Part shown: in pieces, positions 34,608-46,650 of the stretch
How the letters are laid out: each line of letters opens with the position of its first letter
Numbering within the stretch: the stretch's first letter is position 1
Origin: Grammothele lineata
Lineage: Eukaryota; Basidiomycota; Agaricomycetes; Polyporales; Polyporaceae
Length of the DNA: 64,000 nt
Direction of reading: 5' to 3'
Assembly (NCBI GenBank): GCA_002150815.3
Contig: NDFF03000094.1
Span: 62,001 to 126,000, forward strand
Translations under genes and position numbers: made by a program
The notes under the pieces: generated by a model
The model's input: only the letters and a program-made list of their open reading frames with translations
Databases searched by the model: none
What the model was told of the DNA's origin: nothing

Positions 34608-37600
34608 ATGCCGCTTTTCTGCAGCCACTACACTCTCGATGATCTCACCGAACTCTCACGACTCGACGACTTGGGAGACGACACTCCCGTACTCAGAGGA
34701 GTATCCGATGCGCGTAACGCCGGGTACGACACCATCTGCGTCCCGCTCACGAACGAGAGGTGGAAGGCCCGATGGCGTGAACTGTGCCTGCTCAACCCGA
34801 ATGAGGATCCAAGCACGCTTAATACGATCGAGCAGCGGGCGGAGGCTTGGAGATCGAAACCAGCCTTCTTCCGGGAAGAGGTGACCGTCTCTAGGCTAGG
34901 TGCGTAGCTTCTAGCGCGAGCGCGTTGTTGGGAGAGTCTGACAGTCCGAGTTCGCCCCCTAGACGAAGCGGAGTACATTATTCCGCTCATTTCGGACTGG
35001 CTGGAGCTGGATGCCTCTGACGATTGGGTGAGGCACGATGCAGAAATTGTGAGTACCTCTTTTTCTCCGCACACCCCTTCATCCATTCTGCGCCGCGACG
35101 AGCCCCTATAGTAGGCCACCGCAGCGCGTGCACCCCACACTACGGAGACTGACGTCGTCCCCAGGCTTTGCAGCAGGAGATCGCATTCGCATCGTATCTA
35201 AACGCGCAATGTGTGATCCTGCCACCGCCGAACAACCGCACGCAGGTCGGATCGTACGCGCGCGCGGTGAACGCGTGTCTCAACTCTGTTCAATTCATGG
35301 AATTCTCTATTCGCGTGCCCATCTACGACGCGGTCACGGTCATGCAGGTCTCCTCGCGTTCCCCCTCGCCCGCGCCGTCGCCCATAGACCCGCCTAGCTC
35401 CTCGAGGTTCTCTGTCTCGTCCGCAGACTCGGCGTCTGGCGCGACCGCAGCGTGCAGCCCGCCCGAGTCGAACATGACGACGTGGGAGATGTGGGACACT
35501 ATCCGGACCATCTGCGGGTATAACCCGCGTCTGACGCTGAGTGAGTGCCACTGTTTCGGGTCTCTCGGGTCTCGGTTTTTGTGCGAGGGGTAAATGCAGG
35601 GACTATAGTCTGAACGAATACATTTCACAGCGCTTGACCTGACGCCACCGCTGCCGCTGTCGTCCACGGTGCTCAATCAGTGGCTGGCCGAGCCCGTGCG
35701 GCACCTGTGGCTGCCTGCTTCGACCTTCATCGCCAACGCGAAGGGGTACCCCGTGTTGCCCAAGGGCACGCAGTCCTTCATCCGGGACATCATGAAGGTG
35801 CGAGCCCAAGCGCGCGCTCGGAGGGGCTGCTGCGACGTACTGTATGCTGACGCCCGTCTGTCCGTCCGGTACCCTCTCGCCCCCACCCTCCTACCTACGC
35901 CGTAGCTGCAACCGAACGTGATTCTGTCCGGAACGAAGAGCAAAAAGCATCCGCGCGGAGGCGAGGTCGCGTACACCCAGTACGTGAAGCATCTGGAGAA
36001 GACGAGCCCCGCGGTCAAGGCCGCGCAGACCGCGGGCACGGTGGAGAACTTTGCGCAGGGGTACCAGGATTACTTGCAGGCGCCTCTCCAGGTGCGTCAG
36101 ATGCCGCCCGACATGTGCGCTCATGTGTGCGGACGCTCATGTGGCATGCTGCCGTGCATGCGTGTTTCTTCAGCCGTTAATGGACAACCTGCAAAGCATT
36201 ACATACCAGACGTTTGAGCAGGATCCGGTCAAATATCGGAACTATGAAGAGGTGCGAGATGAACGCACGACCTGGGGGATATTTTCGTTGAAGGGCTTGG
36301 CGTGCAGGCCATATACCTTGCTCTAAAAGAATGGCCGATGCCGGGTAAAGTGTAAGTGGCCGGACATGTAGCTGGCGTCTTGCTGAATCGGGGGATTCGC
36401 AGGACGATCTGCGTCGCGGGCGCAGGGCGGGGCCCGCTGGTGGCCCGCGCGCTGAAAGCTATCGAGCGTGCAAAACGCGAGGCGTTCGTGTACGCAGTCG
36501 AGAAGAACCCGAACGCATACGTCACGTAAGCCCGCTTCTCTCGTCAGATCAGCGTTCAGTAATCATCTTGGTGATATTGGCGCGACCCGTAGGCTCCAGG
36601 AGCGCCATCGGAACGAGTGGGGGGACGAGAAAGTCCGGCTACTCTACGGGGACATGCGTACGCTCGCCGTTCCCGAGCAAGTGGACATCCTGGTCAGCGA
36701 GCTGCTGGGCTCGTTTGGTGACAACGAGCTCAGCCCCGAGTGCCTTGACGGGGCCTCGAGGTTTTTGAAGCGTAAGGTTCTGTTATAGGTGAACGGCGGG
36801 GCGACATCGGGGCTGACCTATTACGTACAGCGGATGGCATCTCGATTCCCGCCTCGTACACTGCATACATCGCGCCGCTCTCCTCGTCGAAGCTGTACAA
36901 TGAAACGAGGGCCAGCAAGGACTTGTTGAAGGCCGCAGAGACTCCCTACGTGGTGATGCTCCACGCCATCAATGTCCTCAGCGACAGCGGGCACGGCATC
37001 AGTGGGTCCTGTGGACCACGTATACAGGAATGTTGGGAGTTTGAGCACCCGAGAAAAGATGCGGCGTTGACCGAGCAGGGTATGTCCACCTCTGCATGTA
37101 TCCCCAAGGAATTTGCGTTTGAGGAAAGTTCACACTCCCCCTCCGCTGCGTAGGTCTGCCTTTGACAAATAGTCACAACGCCCGCTCTGCGAAGTTGACC
37201 TTCCATATACCTCACGCCGGTGTCCTACATGGATTCGGAGGATACTTCGAGGCTGTCCTCTACGGGAATGTTGGCCTCAGCATCCACCCGGAACGGATGG
37301 ATATGATCTCTAAGGACATGCTCAGTTGGTTCCCTCTCTATTTCCCGTTGCAGGTATGCATCCCTTCATGCGCATTATCCATATTCTCGCTGAGATCGTC
37401 TACAGGACCCGCTATATGTTCCCGCGGACTGCGAGCTGACGGTCTCGCTGTGGAGGTTGACTGACACGCGCAAAGTCTGGTATGAGTGGTACGCGGAGGC
37501 GTTCCTCCCCGTCCCAAGCTCCTCTGTCTCGTCACCTGTCTGGAAGGATGCCCTCTCCCCTAGCTCTCCCTCGCCGGACTCTAGCTTCTTCCTGAGCCCA

Positions 37601-37786
37601 ACGTCGGTCTCAACCCCAACAATCCTGACGAGTCCGCTGCTGGATGTTCCCCAATTGACGCTAGAGGTACCGGGATCGGCGTCTGTGTCGATGTCGGGCA
37701 TGGCTAGAGAAGGTGTGAGCTTGGTAAAGATCAGCCAAACGGCCTTGCACAATCCAGGAGGGAGGAGCAGTTGGATTGGGCTGTAA
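34608..37786 (+). CDS. PRMT5: Protein arginine N-methyltransferase 5 (Skb1/Hsl7 family)
   Basis: Type II arginine methyltransferase making symmetric dimethylarginine on histones and spliceosomal Sm proteins. Twelve exons: 34608-34899, 34963-35048, 35165-35540, 35631-35797, 35906-36091, 36174-36251, 36308-36351, 36403-36525, 36593-36771, 36831-37079, 37154-37353, 37406-37786; 786 aa. Residues 1-300 form the TIM barrel. [15 protein letters not shown] carries the PRMT5-specific Phe region; [14 protein letters not shown] binds S-adenosylmethionine; [17 protein letters not shown] is the double-Glu active-site loop; [14 protein letters not shown] and [19 protein letters not shown] complete the catalytic and beta-barrel parts. 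It is about 150 residues longer than human PRMT5 because of two Ser/Pro-rich inserts, one in the TIM barrel (near [14 protein letters not shown]) and one near the C-terminus. Confidence 0.96.
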
Positions 37787-38152
37787 CGACTGTAACAGGT
37801 GATATGCCGCGATCTGTACTTACACATGTATCCTAAGGTCGACTTCGTCGCTGTATCAATCGTCTCTTCCCTTCTAGAAGTGAACCGAGCAAGTCTTTGC
37901 AGCACACCGGTGCTATGACAAGATAGGCAGGTCCTTCGCCATATGTATACACCGGCATTTACCTGTCCAGTTTGATTCTCCGCGCCGCCTTCTGCAACCC
38001 TTCACACAGATTGTCCATATCCGTGTTCCGAGGTACGAGCCGTCTGCTTCCCAACCGCCATCTTCTGTATCTCTGCCTCCCTTTTATTTCTTTCTCAACC
38101 TCGCGCCCGCCAGAGTCGACAAAGCGCCAAACTCACCCGGAACTCGTTCAAG
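37787..38152. other. Intergenic, 366 bp
   Basis: Contains the 3' end of PRMT5 and the upstream region of the GPI-anchored protein gene. The last 80 bases are rich in C and T. No gene seen. Confidence 0.5.
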
Positions 38153-39190
38153 ATGTTGACCTTCAAGTTCGCGACCGTAGCGGCCCTCGTTGCACTCTTC
38201 CAGGTTACCCTCGCGCAGGACCTCAAGATCAACACTCTGTGCGTTTCCTACTCGAGCCAACTACTGATATTCGTCCGCTGACGTTCACAATTTCTAGAGC
38301 GAGTCCTGTTCAGTGCGGTTGGTGCTTCTGGCTTGCATTCATCGCTTTGGCGGGTTGGCTGATCCTATGTCAGAACCTTCGCAGTTCTCGTGGCAAGGCG
38401 GAACCCCTCCCTACTACCTCTCACTCATCCCCGGTAAGCTGTGAGTTGGAGGGTCGGACTTCTCTTGCTAATCCATAACTTCTCTAGCTGGCCAACCTGC
38501 TGCCGCAGCTGTACGTCAAGTCACTGGATGACCAATTGCATCAACTCACTATCACTTCTGTACAGCTTAAGCAGTTCCCTGTCATCCAGAACGGCCAGAG
38601 TCTGACGTGGGTGGTCGACATGCCCAGTGGCAGCACCTTGTAGGTCACCATTACATGCATGTATCGATGACCATGGATTAATCCCGTGCTCCCAGCTCGA
38701 CCATGATGCGGGACAGCACCGGAGCGCAAGCATTCTCGGACATCCAGACTGTGCAGGCTGGTCCCGATTCAAGGTTCATTTCCATCTAGCGCTTATGGCC
38801 ATGGCTTACCCTGTTATCAGCTGCCTTAACGGATCCTCGATGACGTCTATGTCGACGTCGGCGGGAACTTCTGCAACTACGTCTTCGGCGTCTTCGACCT
38901 CACACGCTGTTGCGAGCGTCAAGCAGAAGTCAGTGGAACTTGAATGCACCTTTGGAATGGACTACTAACTGAGAATGGTGCTCTACAGCGATGCGCCCAC
39001 CACCGCATCGTCCGGTGCGACTGCAACTGCGACTGCGACTAGCGCGGCCACAACCACCTCGGGTGCGACTGCAGCGAAGACTACTGACGCCGGCCCGACC
39101 AGCAGCAATGCAGCGAGCCTCCATGCGTCAGCTGGAGCCATCGGTATCGCTGGATTACTCGGTTTGGCTGGTGCTGCGCTTCTGGGTTGA
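38153..39190 (+). CDS. Secreted Ser/Thr-rich GPI-anchored surface protein
   Basis: Exons 38153-38238, 38298-38317, 38374-38433, 38488-38510, 38566-38639, 38696-38773, 38821-38928 and 38989-39190 give 216 aa. The start opens a classic signal peptide (MLTFKFATVAALVALFQVTL, cleavage near AQ). The compact N-terminal domain contains CEPSQFSWQGGTPPYYLSLI and FPVIQNGQSLTWVVDMPSG, a pattern common in Agaricomycete cell-surface proteins related to the Kre9/Knh1-like Ser-Thr-rich family. From residue 120 the chain is nearly all Ser, Thr and Ala (heavily O-mannosylated in such proteins), and it ends in a hydrophobic GPI signal, AIGIAGLLGLAGAALLG. The eight exons include pieces of 20 and 23 nt. Role in the wall is inferred. 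Confidence 0.88.
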
Positions 39191-39578
39191 AGGCCAAGTG
39201 GATTTTTGTCCGTGGCGGCGCGATAGTGAGCACAGACTATACCAACTCTCGACAGAGACGATTGTCGTAGCATACCTATGTGAATCCAGCGATAAGCAGA
39301 GCTCTAAACGTCTTTAGACGCGAGTCCGATTATGGATGGATTGTGGCTTGAGCGCGGTGAGAAGATGCCATATTGGGATGCGATACGGTCACGTGGTGGG
39401 CGCGTCGGGGGAGATTTGAAATGGATCGAGATTGGGCCGATGAAGAAAAGGGCGGATTGGCGATTTCTGTTGGCTCTTCGCACTCGACGGGGCGCGTGAG
39501 CTCTCCCGTCATCCGTCCAGTTGCTGCCTACAACATCCGTCTCTGCTTATCTGCCTCTCCCCGCCTCCTCTCCTCCCC
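39191..39578. other. Intergenic, 388 bp
   Basis: Contains the 3' end of the GPI-protein gene and the promoter of the acidic CaaX gene. A run rich in C and T (39520-39578) leads into the start codon. No gene seen. Confidence 0.5.
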
Positions 39579-42500
39579 ATGTCTGCCGCCGTCGATGAGA
39601 CAGCGCAGCCCATCGCCGTCCTCCAAGAGACCTCCGACGCGCCTCTCGCCTCTGACGTAGACGCACCGGTCGTCGCCCCCGACGCGCTCAAGCTCAAAGA
39701 AGTCTTGGCAGAGGATGAGGTTCTCCTAACAGAGAACGGTGTCGTCGACTTTGTCACGGAGGACCTCAAAGTTGAGGACGTGGTCGAGCCATCCGCTGTC
39801 GCGAATGGCTCAGTGGAGGATGGTGAGGCTGAGCCCACCCCTGCTCCGCGGGCCGAGGTGCGTCCCGTTCATCTCACACGACCAAATGGACAACAAATGA
39901 TGTATTTATGTGCTGCCACAGGTAGAGAATGCTGCTGTCGAGGAGACAGCAGTGAGCGAGACCGTGGAGGAGAGTGTCCCCGAGGTGGACGACGTTGCAG
40001 CTGGTACGTATGCATACATGTGCTGTGTGGCCACTGCTTCGGGTACTGATGCATGATGCATCACCAGTCGACGAGGCCGACGCGGCCGAGCCCGCCGCTG
40101 TCTCTGATACCGCTGCTCCCGTTGAAGATCCAGAGGTGACCCCTGCTACTGCTGCTGTGGCTGAAGAGACTGAGGTGGTCGTCCCCGAAACCGAGCCCGT
40201 CGCTCCGGCTGAGCCGTCCGAAGAGCCTGCTCCCGCTTCCGAGCCACTGGAGACTGCTTCTGCTGAGGCGGTCTCTGAGGCGGTTGAGCACGCTGAGGTC
40301 GAGGCCCCGGTCGAGGCTGAGGCTGCAGCGCCCGAGAAGGAGCCCGAGGCCGTGGACGAGGAGGCGCCCGCTGTGGAAGAAGCTTCCGTCCCCGCGGATG
40401 TCATTTCCGAAGACGTGCCTGTTGCCACTGGGGACGCCCCATCCGCCGTGGAGGAGACAGCCGCGGCAAGTGAAGAGGTTGCTGCTTCGGAAGCGGTTCC
40501 TGAGGCCGTTGAAGAGACTCCCGCTGTCGCTACTTCTGAGCCCGCGGAGGTCGAGGTCGAGGTAGTCGTTCCCGCCGAGCAACCCGAGGCGGAGGAAACT
40601 TTGGCAGAAGAGGCGCCTGTTGTGCCTGAGGCTGAAGTTTCCGTTACTGAGGACGCGCCTGCCGCTGTCGTGGAACAAGCCGAACCGGCGGAAGAAACGG
40701 CACCTGTCGAAGATACCGCTGCTCCCGCTGAAGAGCCTAGTGTGGTCGAGGAGATCGCGGCGCCTATTGAGGAAGTCTCGACCCTCGTGGAGGAGGTTCC
40801 CGCCGCCGAGGAGGCTCCTGCTCCCGTCGAAGAAGCCCGCAAACCTGAAGAGGAGGTCGTCGTGGCTACCGAGACACCTGCCGTTCAAGAGGAAACCCTC
40901 GCGCTAACCGTTGAAGAGGCTGCGCCCGTCGAAGAGGTTCCCGTCGAAGAGGAAGCGCCCGCCGCCACCGTCGAGGAAGTCGCCGCTCAGCTGGAAGATA
41001 CGTCTGCTGAGGCCGTTGAAGAAGCCGAGACGATTGTTGTGGCTGAAGAAACCCCTGCTGAGGAGACTGCTGCCCCCGCTGTCACCGAAGAGATCACTAT
41101 TGAGGCGCCTGCGGACATCGAGGAATCTCCAGCTGTTGAAGAGCCGGCCGCCACCGAAGAAGTCGCTGTCATCGAGGAACCTGCCGTCGTCGAAGACTTG
41201 ACACCGGTCGAGGATGCTACTCCTGTAGAGCCCGAGCTTGCAACTGAAACTGCCCCGGAGGAAGTCATCCTCGAGTCTGCTCCTGAACCTGTGGCGGATG
41301 CTCCCGCTGTGGAGGAGGCCACAGAAGTCGAGGCTCCCGTAGACATCCCTGCTACCGAGATTGAAGAGGCTGCACCTGCGATCCCTGAACCAGAGGCGGC
41401 CAGCGAAGACGCCGCCGTGGTAGAGGAAGCTGTTCAAGAGGAGTCTACTCTAGAGGCGACTGAAGTTACTGAAGCCGTCGAGGAGGCGCCTGCTCCTTCA
41501 GAGCCCGCAGTCGTCGAAGGGCCCATCATTTCTGAGGAGCAGATCCCGACTGAGGATGCAGTGGTTGTTGAAGAAACCCCTGAAGCGCCTGTCGAGGAAG
41601 TGTCGGCTGAGGAATCAGTCTCCGCGGCGGAAGAGGTAGCTGTTGTTGCTCAGGAGGCTGTCGTTGTCCAGGATGCACCGGTTGCAGAGGTCTCTGCCCT
41701 TGGTGTCACAGAAACTGTGGAGGATGTCCCTGTCGTCGAGACGGTGGAAGAGGTCTCTCAACCCGTCGTCGTCGAGGAAGAGCTCAGTGCGGCCTCTGCC
41801 GCCCCGGAGGCCGAGATGTCTATCGAGGAACCGGTCGCCGAGGAAACATTCGTTTCGGAGGATGTTACTGCTATTGAGCCTGAAGCCGATGCCAATATCG
41901 AGGTAACAGAGCCTGCTGAGACTGTTGTTGCTACCGAGGAACCCCTTGTCGAGGAAGAATCGGTGGTCGAGGCAGTCGAGGCGGTCGAGACGGTCACTGA
42001 GGTCGTCCCTGCGGTAGAAGAAACTACCGTCCCGGGGCCTGAGCAAGAGGCTGTCGAGGAGACTCTAGCGCAGATCGAGGTTCCTGTAGTCGCAATCGAC
42101 GCAGCTCAGGACGAGCCTGCCGAAGAAGCGGCTGTCGAGGCCGAGCCGGTAGCAGTACCTCGTAGCCCATCCACCCAGGAGCGGCCCAAGTCCCCGTGGA
42201 CTCCGTCTTACAGCGTCACTACTCAAGGCCCGGGTACGACCGTCGTTGAGGAACAAGAGATTGAGGCGCTGGAGCAGCTCCCGCCGAAGGTCGAGGAAGC
42301 TGAGGAGGTAGTCCCGACCCCCCAGGTCGAGGTCACTGCTGAGGTGAGCAATTTTGACGTATACGATCCCATAGTCACTCAGACGAACCTTCCCAGCCTG
42401 AGACAGAGGCCACAGAGCAAAGCTCTGCACCAGCGGCCGAAGTCGACCGTCCCAAGTCGCCTTCTTGGGTGCCCTCGTACTCCGTTAGCTCTCAGGGTGC

Positions 42501-44149
42501 AAGCCCCATCCACACGCCCAGCGTGCAAGCCGCCGAACTTCCTGAAGAGATCTCTGTCCCCGCAGCCGAGCCCGAACCTGAGCCCGTGGTTGAAGCTACA
42601 CCTGTCGTGGACACAGTCGAGGCCCCCGCTGAATCGGAGCCCGTTGTAGAGGTAACCACACAGCCAGAGGTCGCTACTGAAGATGTCGTCGAACAGGAGT
42701 CGGCCGTAGAGGTACCTGCTATCGTCGAACCCGAAGTCGTGGAGGACACCGCTGTTGTTCCCGAGCAGGTTACGGTTGAAGAGACTTCCGTTCCCGTGAT
42801 CACGACCGAGGAGGTGGATGCCCCCAAGGTGAGACGCGATGCCTGTCATGTTGGCGATCTGATCCTAATGTCCATCTTACAGGCTGAGGAGGAGCCCAAG
42901 ACGCAGTCTTGGGTACCCTCGTACTCGGTCAGCTCTCAGGGCTCAAGTCCTCTCCACGTGGCCCAGGAGACCTCTGCCAACGCCGACGTCGCTGAGATTG
43001 AGGCCCTGCCTGCCCCCGCGGTAGAGGTTGAAGTCCCTACAGAGCCATCTCCCATGCCAGCGGTTCTGGTTGAAGAAGCCGTCTCTGCTGAGCCTGAAGC
43101 AGAGCCCGCCCCTGCGGCTGTTGAGGAGCCCGTCATCGCCGCGCCGGTGGCCCTTGCTGCTGTGGCGCCAACTGAGCCTGAAGTGGTCCCGGAGGTCGAG
43201 GCTGAAGCTGAAGCGCCTACGCCTGTCATCGTGACTGAGACTGCGACTGAAGTGGTTGCTCCAGTATGTCACTCCCTCTAGGCTCTATCGTTCTGGTCGG
43301 TTTGCTGATCCATTGCCAGGTACCGAGAGCTGTCACTCCCAGCGTCGACGAGAGGCCCAGGTCTTGGACGCCTTCTTACTCAGTTACGCAGCAGGGTAAC
43401 AGCCCTCTCGCGAGCCCCGTGCCGCCAAAGATGGAGCTCGAGGAGGAAGAGGTACCTATGGCCACGGAGCAGCCCACCATCGTCGTCGAGGAGCCCACGG
43501 TTCCTGTAGTGGAGGTGAGTTACTAGAATCGTTCTACATGATAGGTCAGTCATCGCTTACCGGAAGATTCAGCCCGTTAACGGCGAAGTCGTCGATGCTC
43601 CTCCTTCGCGTCCTTGGACTCCGTCGTACTCGGTGACACGGCAAGGCCCTGGTTCCGATGTCGGTGCCGATGAGGAGACTCCCGCTGCTACTAACGACGA
43701 GAAGGCCGAGACCAACGGCAATGGCGTCCATACTTTCCCCACCACCGAGGAGCCTAAGGTTGCTACCAAGTGAGTGGTATAATTCCCTTTCTTAAGTTCG
43801 ATGTTCATGTGAAATCATTAGGCCCAGCCTCCTTCGCCTCGCACCCGTCGATGAGAACGAGCAGATGATCGAGGTGCCTGAGTCCGCTCCTGCTGCTGAA
43901 GTGTCCCCGACTACAGCGCGAACGCGTCACGAATCGACAACCTCCTCTCGTTTCTTCCCCGGCGGTTGGTTCTCCAGCACAACGAAGCTTCCGGAGGAGG
44001 GCCGTACGTCACTCGAGATCGCCACCGGCGAGTTCTCAAGGTCTAACTCCGAGTCGACGGCATCTCCTGCGATCGAGGCACCGGCGAATACCCCTATCGA
44101 CGGCGAATTGGACGACAAGAAGAAGCAGAAGTGGTGTGTTATCATGTAA
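39579..44149 (+). CDS. Very acidic E/V/A/P-rich protein with five WxPSYSV motifs and CVIM prenylation box
   Basis: Exons 39579-39857, 39922-40003, 40068-42343, 42397-42828, 42883-43263, 43320-43514, 43567-43769 and 43822-44149 give 1391 aa. I do not recognise a domain. Exon 3 encodes some 758 residues almost only of Glu, Val, Ala, Pro, Thr and Ser, predicted disordered and strongly acidic. Near the end of exon 3 and once in each of exons 4 to 7 there is a short motif: SPWTPSYSVTTQG, PSWVPSYSVSSQG, QSWVPSYSVSSQG, RSWTPSYSVTQQG and RPWTPSYSVTRQG. Exons 4, 5 and 6 are all multiples of three in phase 0, which fits exon duplication. The protein ends DDKKKQKWCVIM: a CaaX box with terminal Met (farnesyl type) preceded by a lysine cluster, so it is probably anchored at the inner face of the plasma membrane. 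Function is unknown; a membrane-tethered scaffold is the natural guess. Confidence 0.87.
42178..43655 (+). repeat. Five dispersed copies of a W-x-P-S-Y-S-V-x-x-Q-G motif
   Basis: Coding repeats at about 42182-42232, 42445-42510, 42898-42950, 43348-43405 and 43603-43655. Each encodes about 13 conserved residues around WTPSYSV or WVPSYSV followed by two variable residues and QG, usually after an Arg/Lys-Pro-x-Ser lead. They sit in five consecutive exons, separated by acidic linkers that are not similar beyond composition. Confidence 0.85.
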
Positions 44150-45063
44150 ATCGGCATCTCCCTAAGTGTCAATTTTGCTTTACTCGTCCCATCATTACTT
44201 TCCATCTTTCATACCATCATCTTTCACGACTGTAACGACCTTACGCTACATCTGTTGCTGTGAATATGCGCACGTACTACATACATCCGTCTTGGTTAAT
44301 CCACCACTCACATCACAATCCTTCTATGGGTATCCGACGCTGCCGTGGTCATATCTGCATTCGTGTCAATCAACATACGTTAGCTTCCTCGCTTTTGGAT
44401 AGTGATGATAAGGCTTCATTCTTTCCGCCACCTCAAGTTGAAGTTGCTGGCTCTACTACAAGACTCACGGCTGTGGCATGTCAGGTTATCCAGACGTGCG
44501 CCATGGCGACCTACTCAATTGATCTCGTATTGAGACGCGGTGGTAGGGTGCCAGTTGACGCCTCTAGGTAGGAGACTAACGATGTGAAAATGCGCCTTGT
44601 GTGCTGTTCGCGTCCCCACAGGCGAATGACCCTTAGCACAGGAGACTACAACAAAGTGAGTATTTGGCGAAGAGCAAGCTCCGGTCGTGGCATTACATTC
44701 AATCATTGCTTTTCAAAACCAGATCCACAGTTGTACTGGATCACGCAGAATTAAATCCCCTCTTCCCAGGAATTCAAGCACTGTGAAAAGGCTCGAGCAT
44801 GAGGATATGTGAGGCCGACGGTCGCTACGTCACCCCTTCTGAGCGCGATTCCTCGTTCTTGCTGTCAATGGTGCGTTTATATACTAGCCGATCCACACGT
44901 TTAGGTATACACTGTCCTCGTGCTTTGGTCGCCTGAATTGACCACCAAGACCTCCGAAAAGACCTACCGCAGCGCTGGCAAAAACTAGCTACACGCATAC
45001 TACGTAGAGGACAAGGTGAAATACAGTCACAACATGATGAACATGATCCAAAAATTCTATGCC
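44150..45063. other. Intergenic, converging 3' ends
   Basis: Separates the stop of the acidic CaaX gene from the stop of acetate kinase on the other strand. It is richer in A and T than the genes. The longest open frame (44260-44571) is unlike any family. Probably both 3' UTRs and spacer. Confidence 0.5.
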
Positions 45064-46650
45064 TTACCCCTGCCAAAACTTTGAGTCAAGGGCACACTCC
45101 TTCGCCATTTCGAGCTTTCAGAAATCTTCATCAGCATACTGCAAGCGTAACCACAGCAATGAAGAGCCCGTACCTGTTCGTCCGTCCGGCACACAAGTAC
45201 ACGATGACTGTCACACGTCTGGCTGATGTCTACGACAACCCCGTCAATCCCGTCCACCTTCCCGTTAGCCTCTTTGTCCAAAGAAAATCCGAGACAGGCT
45301 GTGTGCGCCACAACGGTCTCACGCAGCTCGACACTACGTTCACCAATGCCACCGGCGAACACGAGCGCATCGACCTTTCCGCCAAGCTTCACGTAGTATC
45401 CGCCCATGTAGTCCAAAATGCGGTCCAGGAACACGTCGAACGCCAAGCGATATTTATCCTCATCATCCGCGACATCGTCCCCGCGCGCCCTACGCTCCTC
45501 AATGTCCTTCATGCGGTTCACGACCTCGCCAAAGTCGCTCGTACCAGTGACCGCGGCCCAGCCGGAGCGCATGTTCAGGACGTCCTCGGCCTCGGTGACG
45601 TGCACGTCTGCGGCGAGCGCGGGGTCGTGCGAGATCCGGCCCGCGCGGTTCGTGTAGTGGAAGATGAGCGCGGGGTCAATCGCGCCTGAGCGCGTCGCGC
45701 CAGGGAGGCCGGACACGGGCGTGAGACCCATTGTCGTGTCGACCGACCGACCGTTCCTGATAGCGCATACAGACGCTCCAGAGCCGAGGTGGAGCGCAAT
45801 CAAGTTGACCTCTGCTGAGTCCTAGGAAGAGAGCGTGAGATTGGGCGCGAGGGGAGTGGGGCATAAGTGGGCACACCTTCTTGAGATAAGAACTGACGGC
45901 TTGGAGTATGAACGCGTCTGCGAGGACCAGATTATACCACTGGACACCAGGACAATAAACAAAGAGGCTTACAACTCAGTCCATGGAAACCGTATTTCTT
46001 CAACCCGCGCTTCTTCGCGATGTCCTGGTCGATCATATACATCGATACATGCGGCGGCATCGTACGGTGGAACGTCGTGTCAAAGTACGCGATAGACTTC
46101 GCGTGGGGCAACGCCTCAATGCATGCCTGCATGACGGACAGAGCACCACCATTATGCCTACAGGAAGTCGCGCACATCGTCAGTGAGAGCGAATTCTGAC
46201 GTCATACACGCGTTGGACTCACAGCGGCGCGAGGTCAGAGAGACGCTCGATGTGATGGTAGCTCTCGTCGGTAATGACGACGGGCTCGTAATAGTCGCCC
46301 CCGTGAACGACGCGGTGACAGACATTGACAATGTGTGAGCGGTCGATATTCGCTTCGCCCTTGAGGTACTCGAGAAAATGTGCGAAGGCGGTCGCGTGGT
46401 CGTGGACGTCTTCTGCACGTTCCTTCTTCGCCTCGCCGCCTTCGCTATGCGAAGCGAGAGAGAATGAAAAGAGCGCAGGAGGAGTCGAGATGTTGACAAT
46501 GGTCGAGGAAAGAAGGAGGTCGACAGTGTTATGCGTTTCCCTGCTGGAGGATCCACTGCGTCGCCGAAAGAGTGAGATCTTGAGAGAAGAGGACCCTGCA
46601 TTGACCGCGAGGATGAGCCCCGGCGAGTTCAATGTCGGATTCCCTGACAT
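45064..46650 (-). CDS. ack: Acetate kinase
   Basis: Interconverts acetyl phosphate plus ADP with acetate plus ATP. Exons 46650-46223, 46157-45973, 45917-45877, 45821-45174 and 45114-45064 give 450 aa. ASKHA-fold signatures are all present: NAGSSSLKISLF at residues 17-28, CHRVVHGGDYY with the substrate-binding Arg, FDTTFHRTMP with the catalytic Asp, YGFHGLS with the conserved His, HLGSGASVCAIRNGRSVDTT, GLPGATRSGAIDP, and the adenine-site VFAGGIGERS. The end LEMAKECALDSKFWQG was reached by choosing a 59-bp last intron; the continuous reading gives an unrelated tail. A Ser/Glu-rich insert after residue 40 explains the extra length over bacterial enzymes. It is divergent from, and works with, the phosphoketolase gene. 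Confidence 0.95.

Noticed and set aside
39874..40888. Long minus-strand frames of 275-322 codons, Ser/Thr/Gly-rich, opposite the acidic gene
   Set aside because: They are the mirror of the GAG/GTC/GCT-biased coding strand, start at non-ATG or arbitrary codons, and run antisense to well-phased exons.
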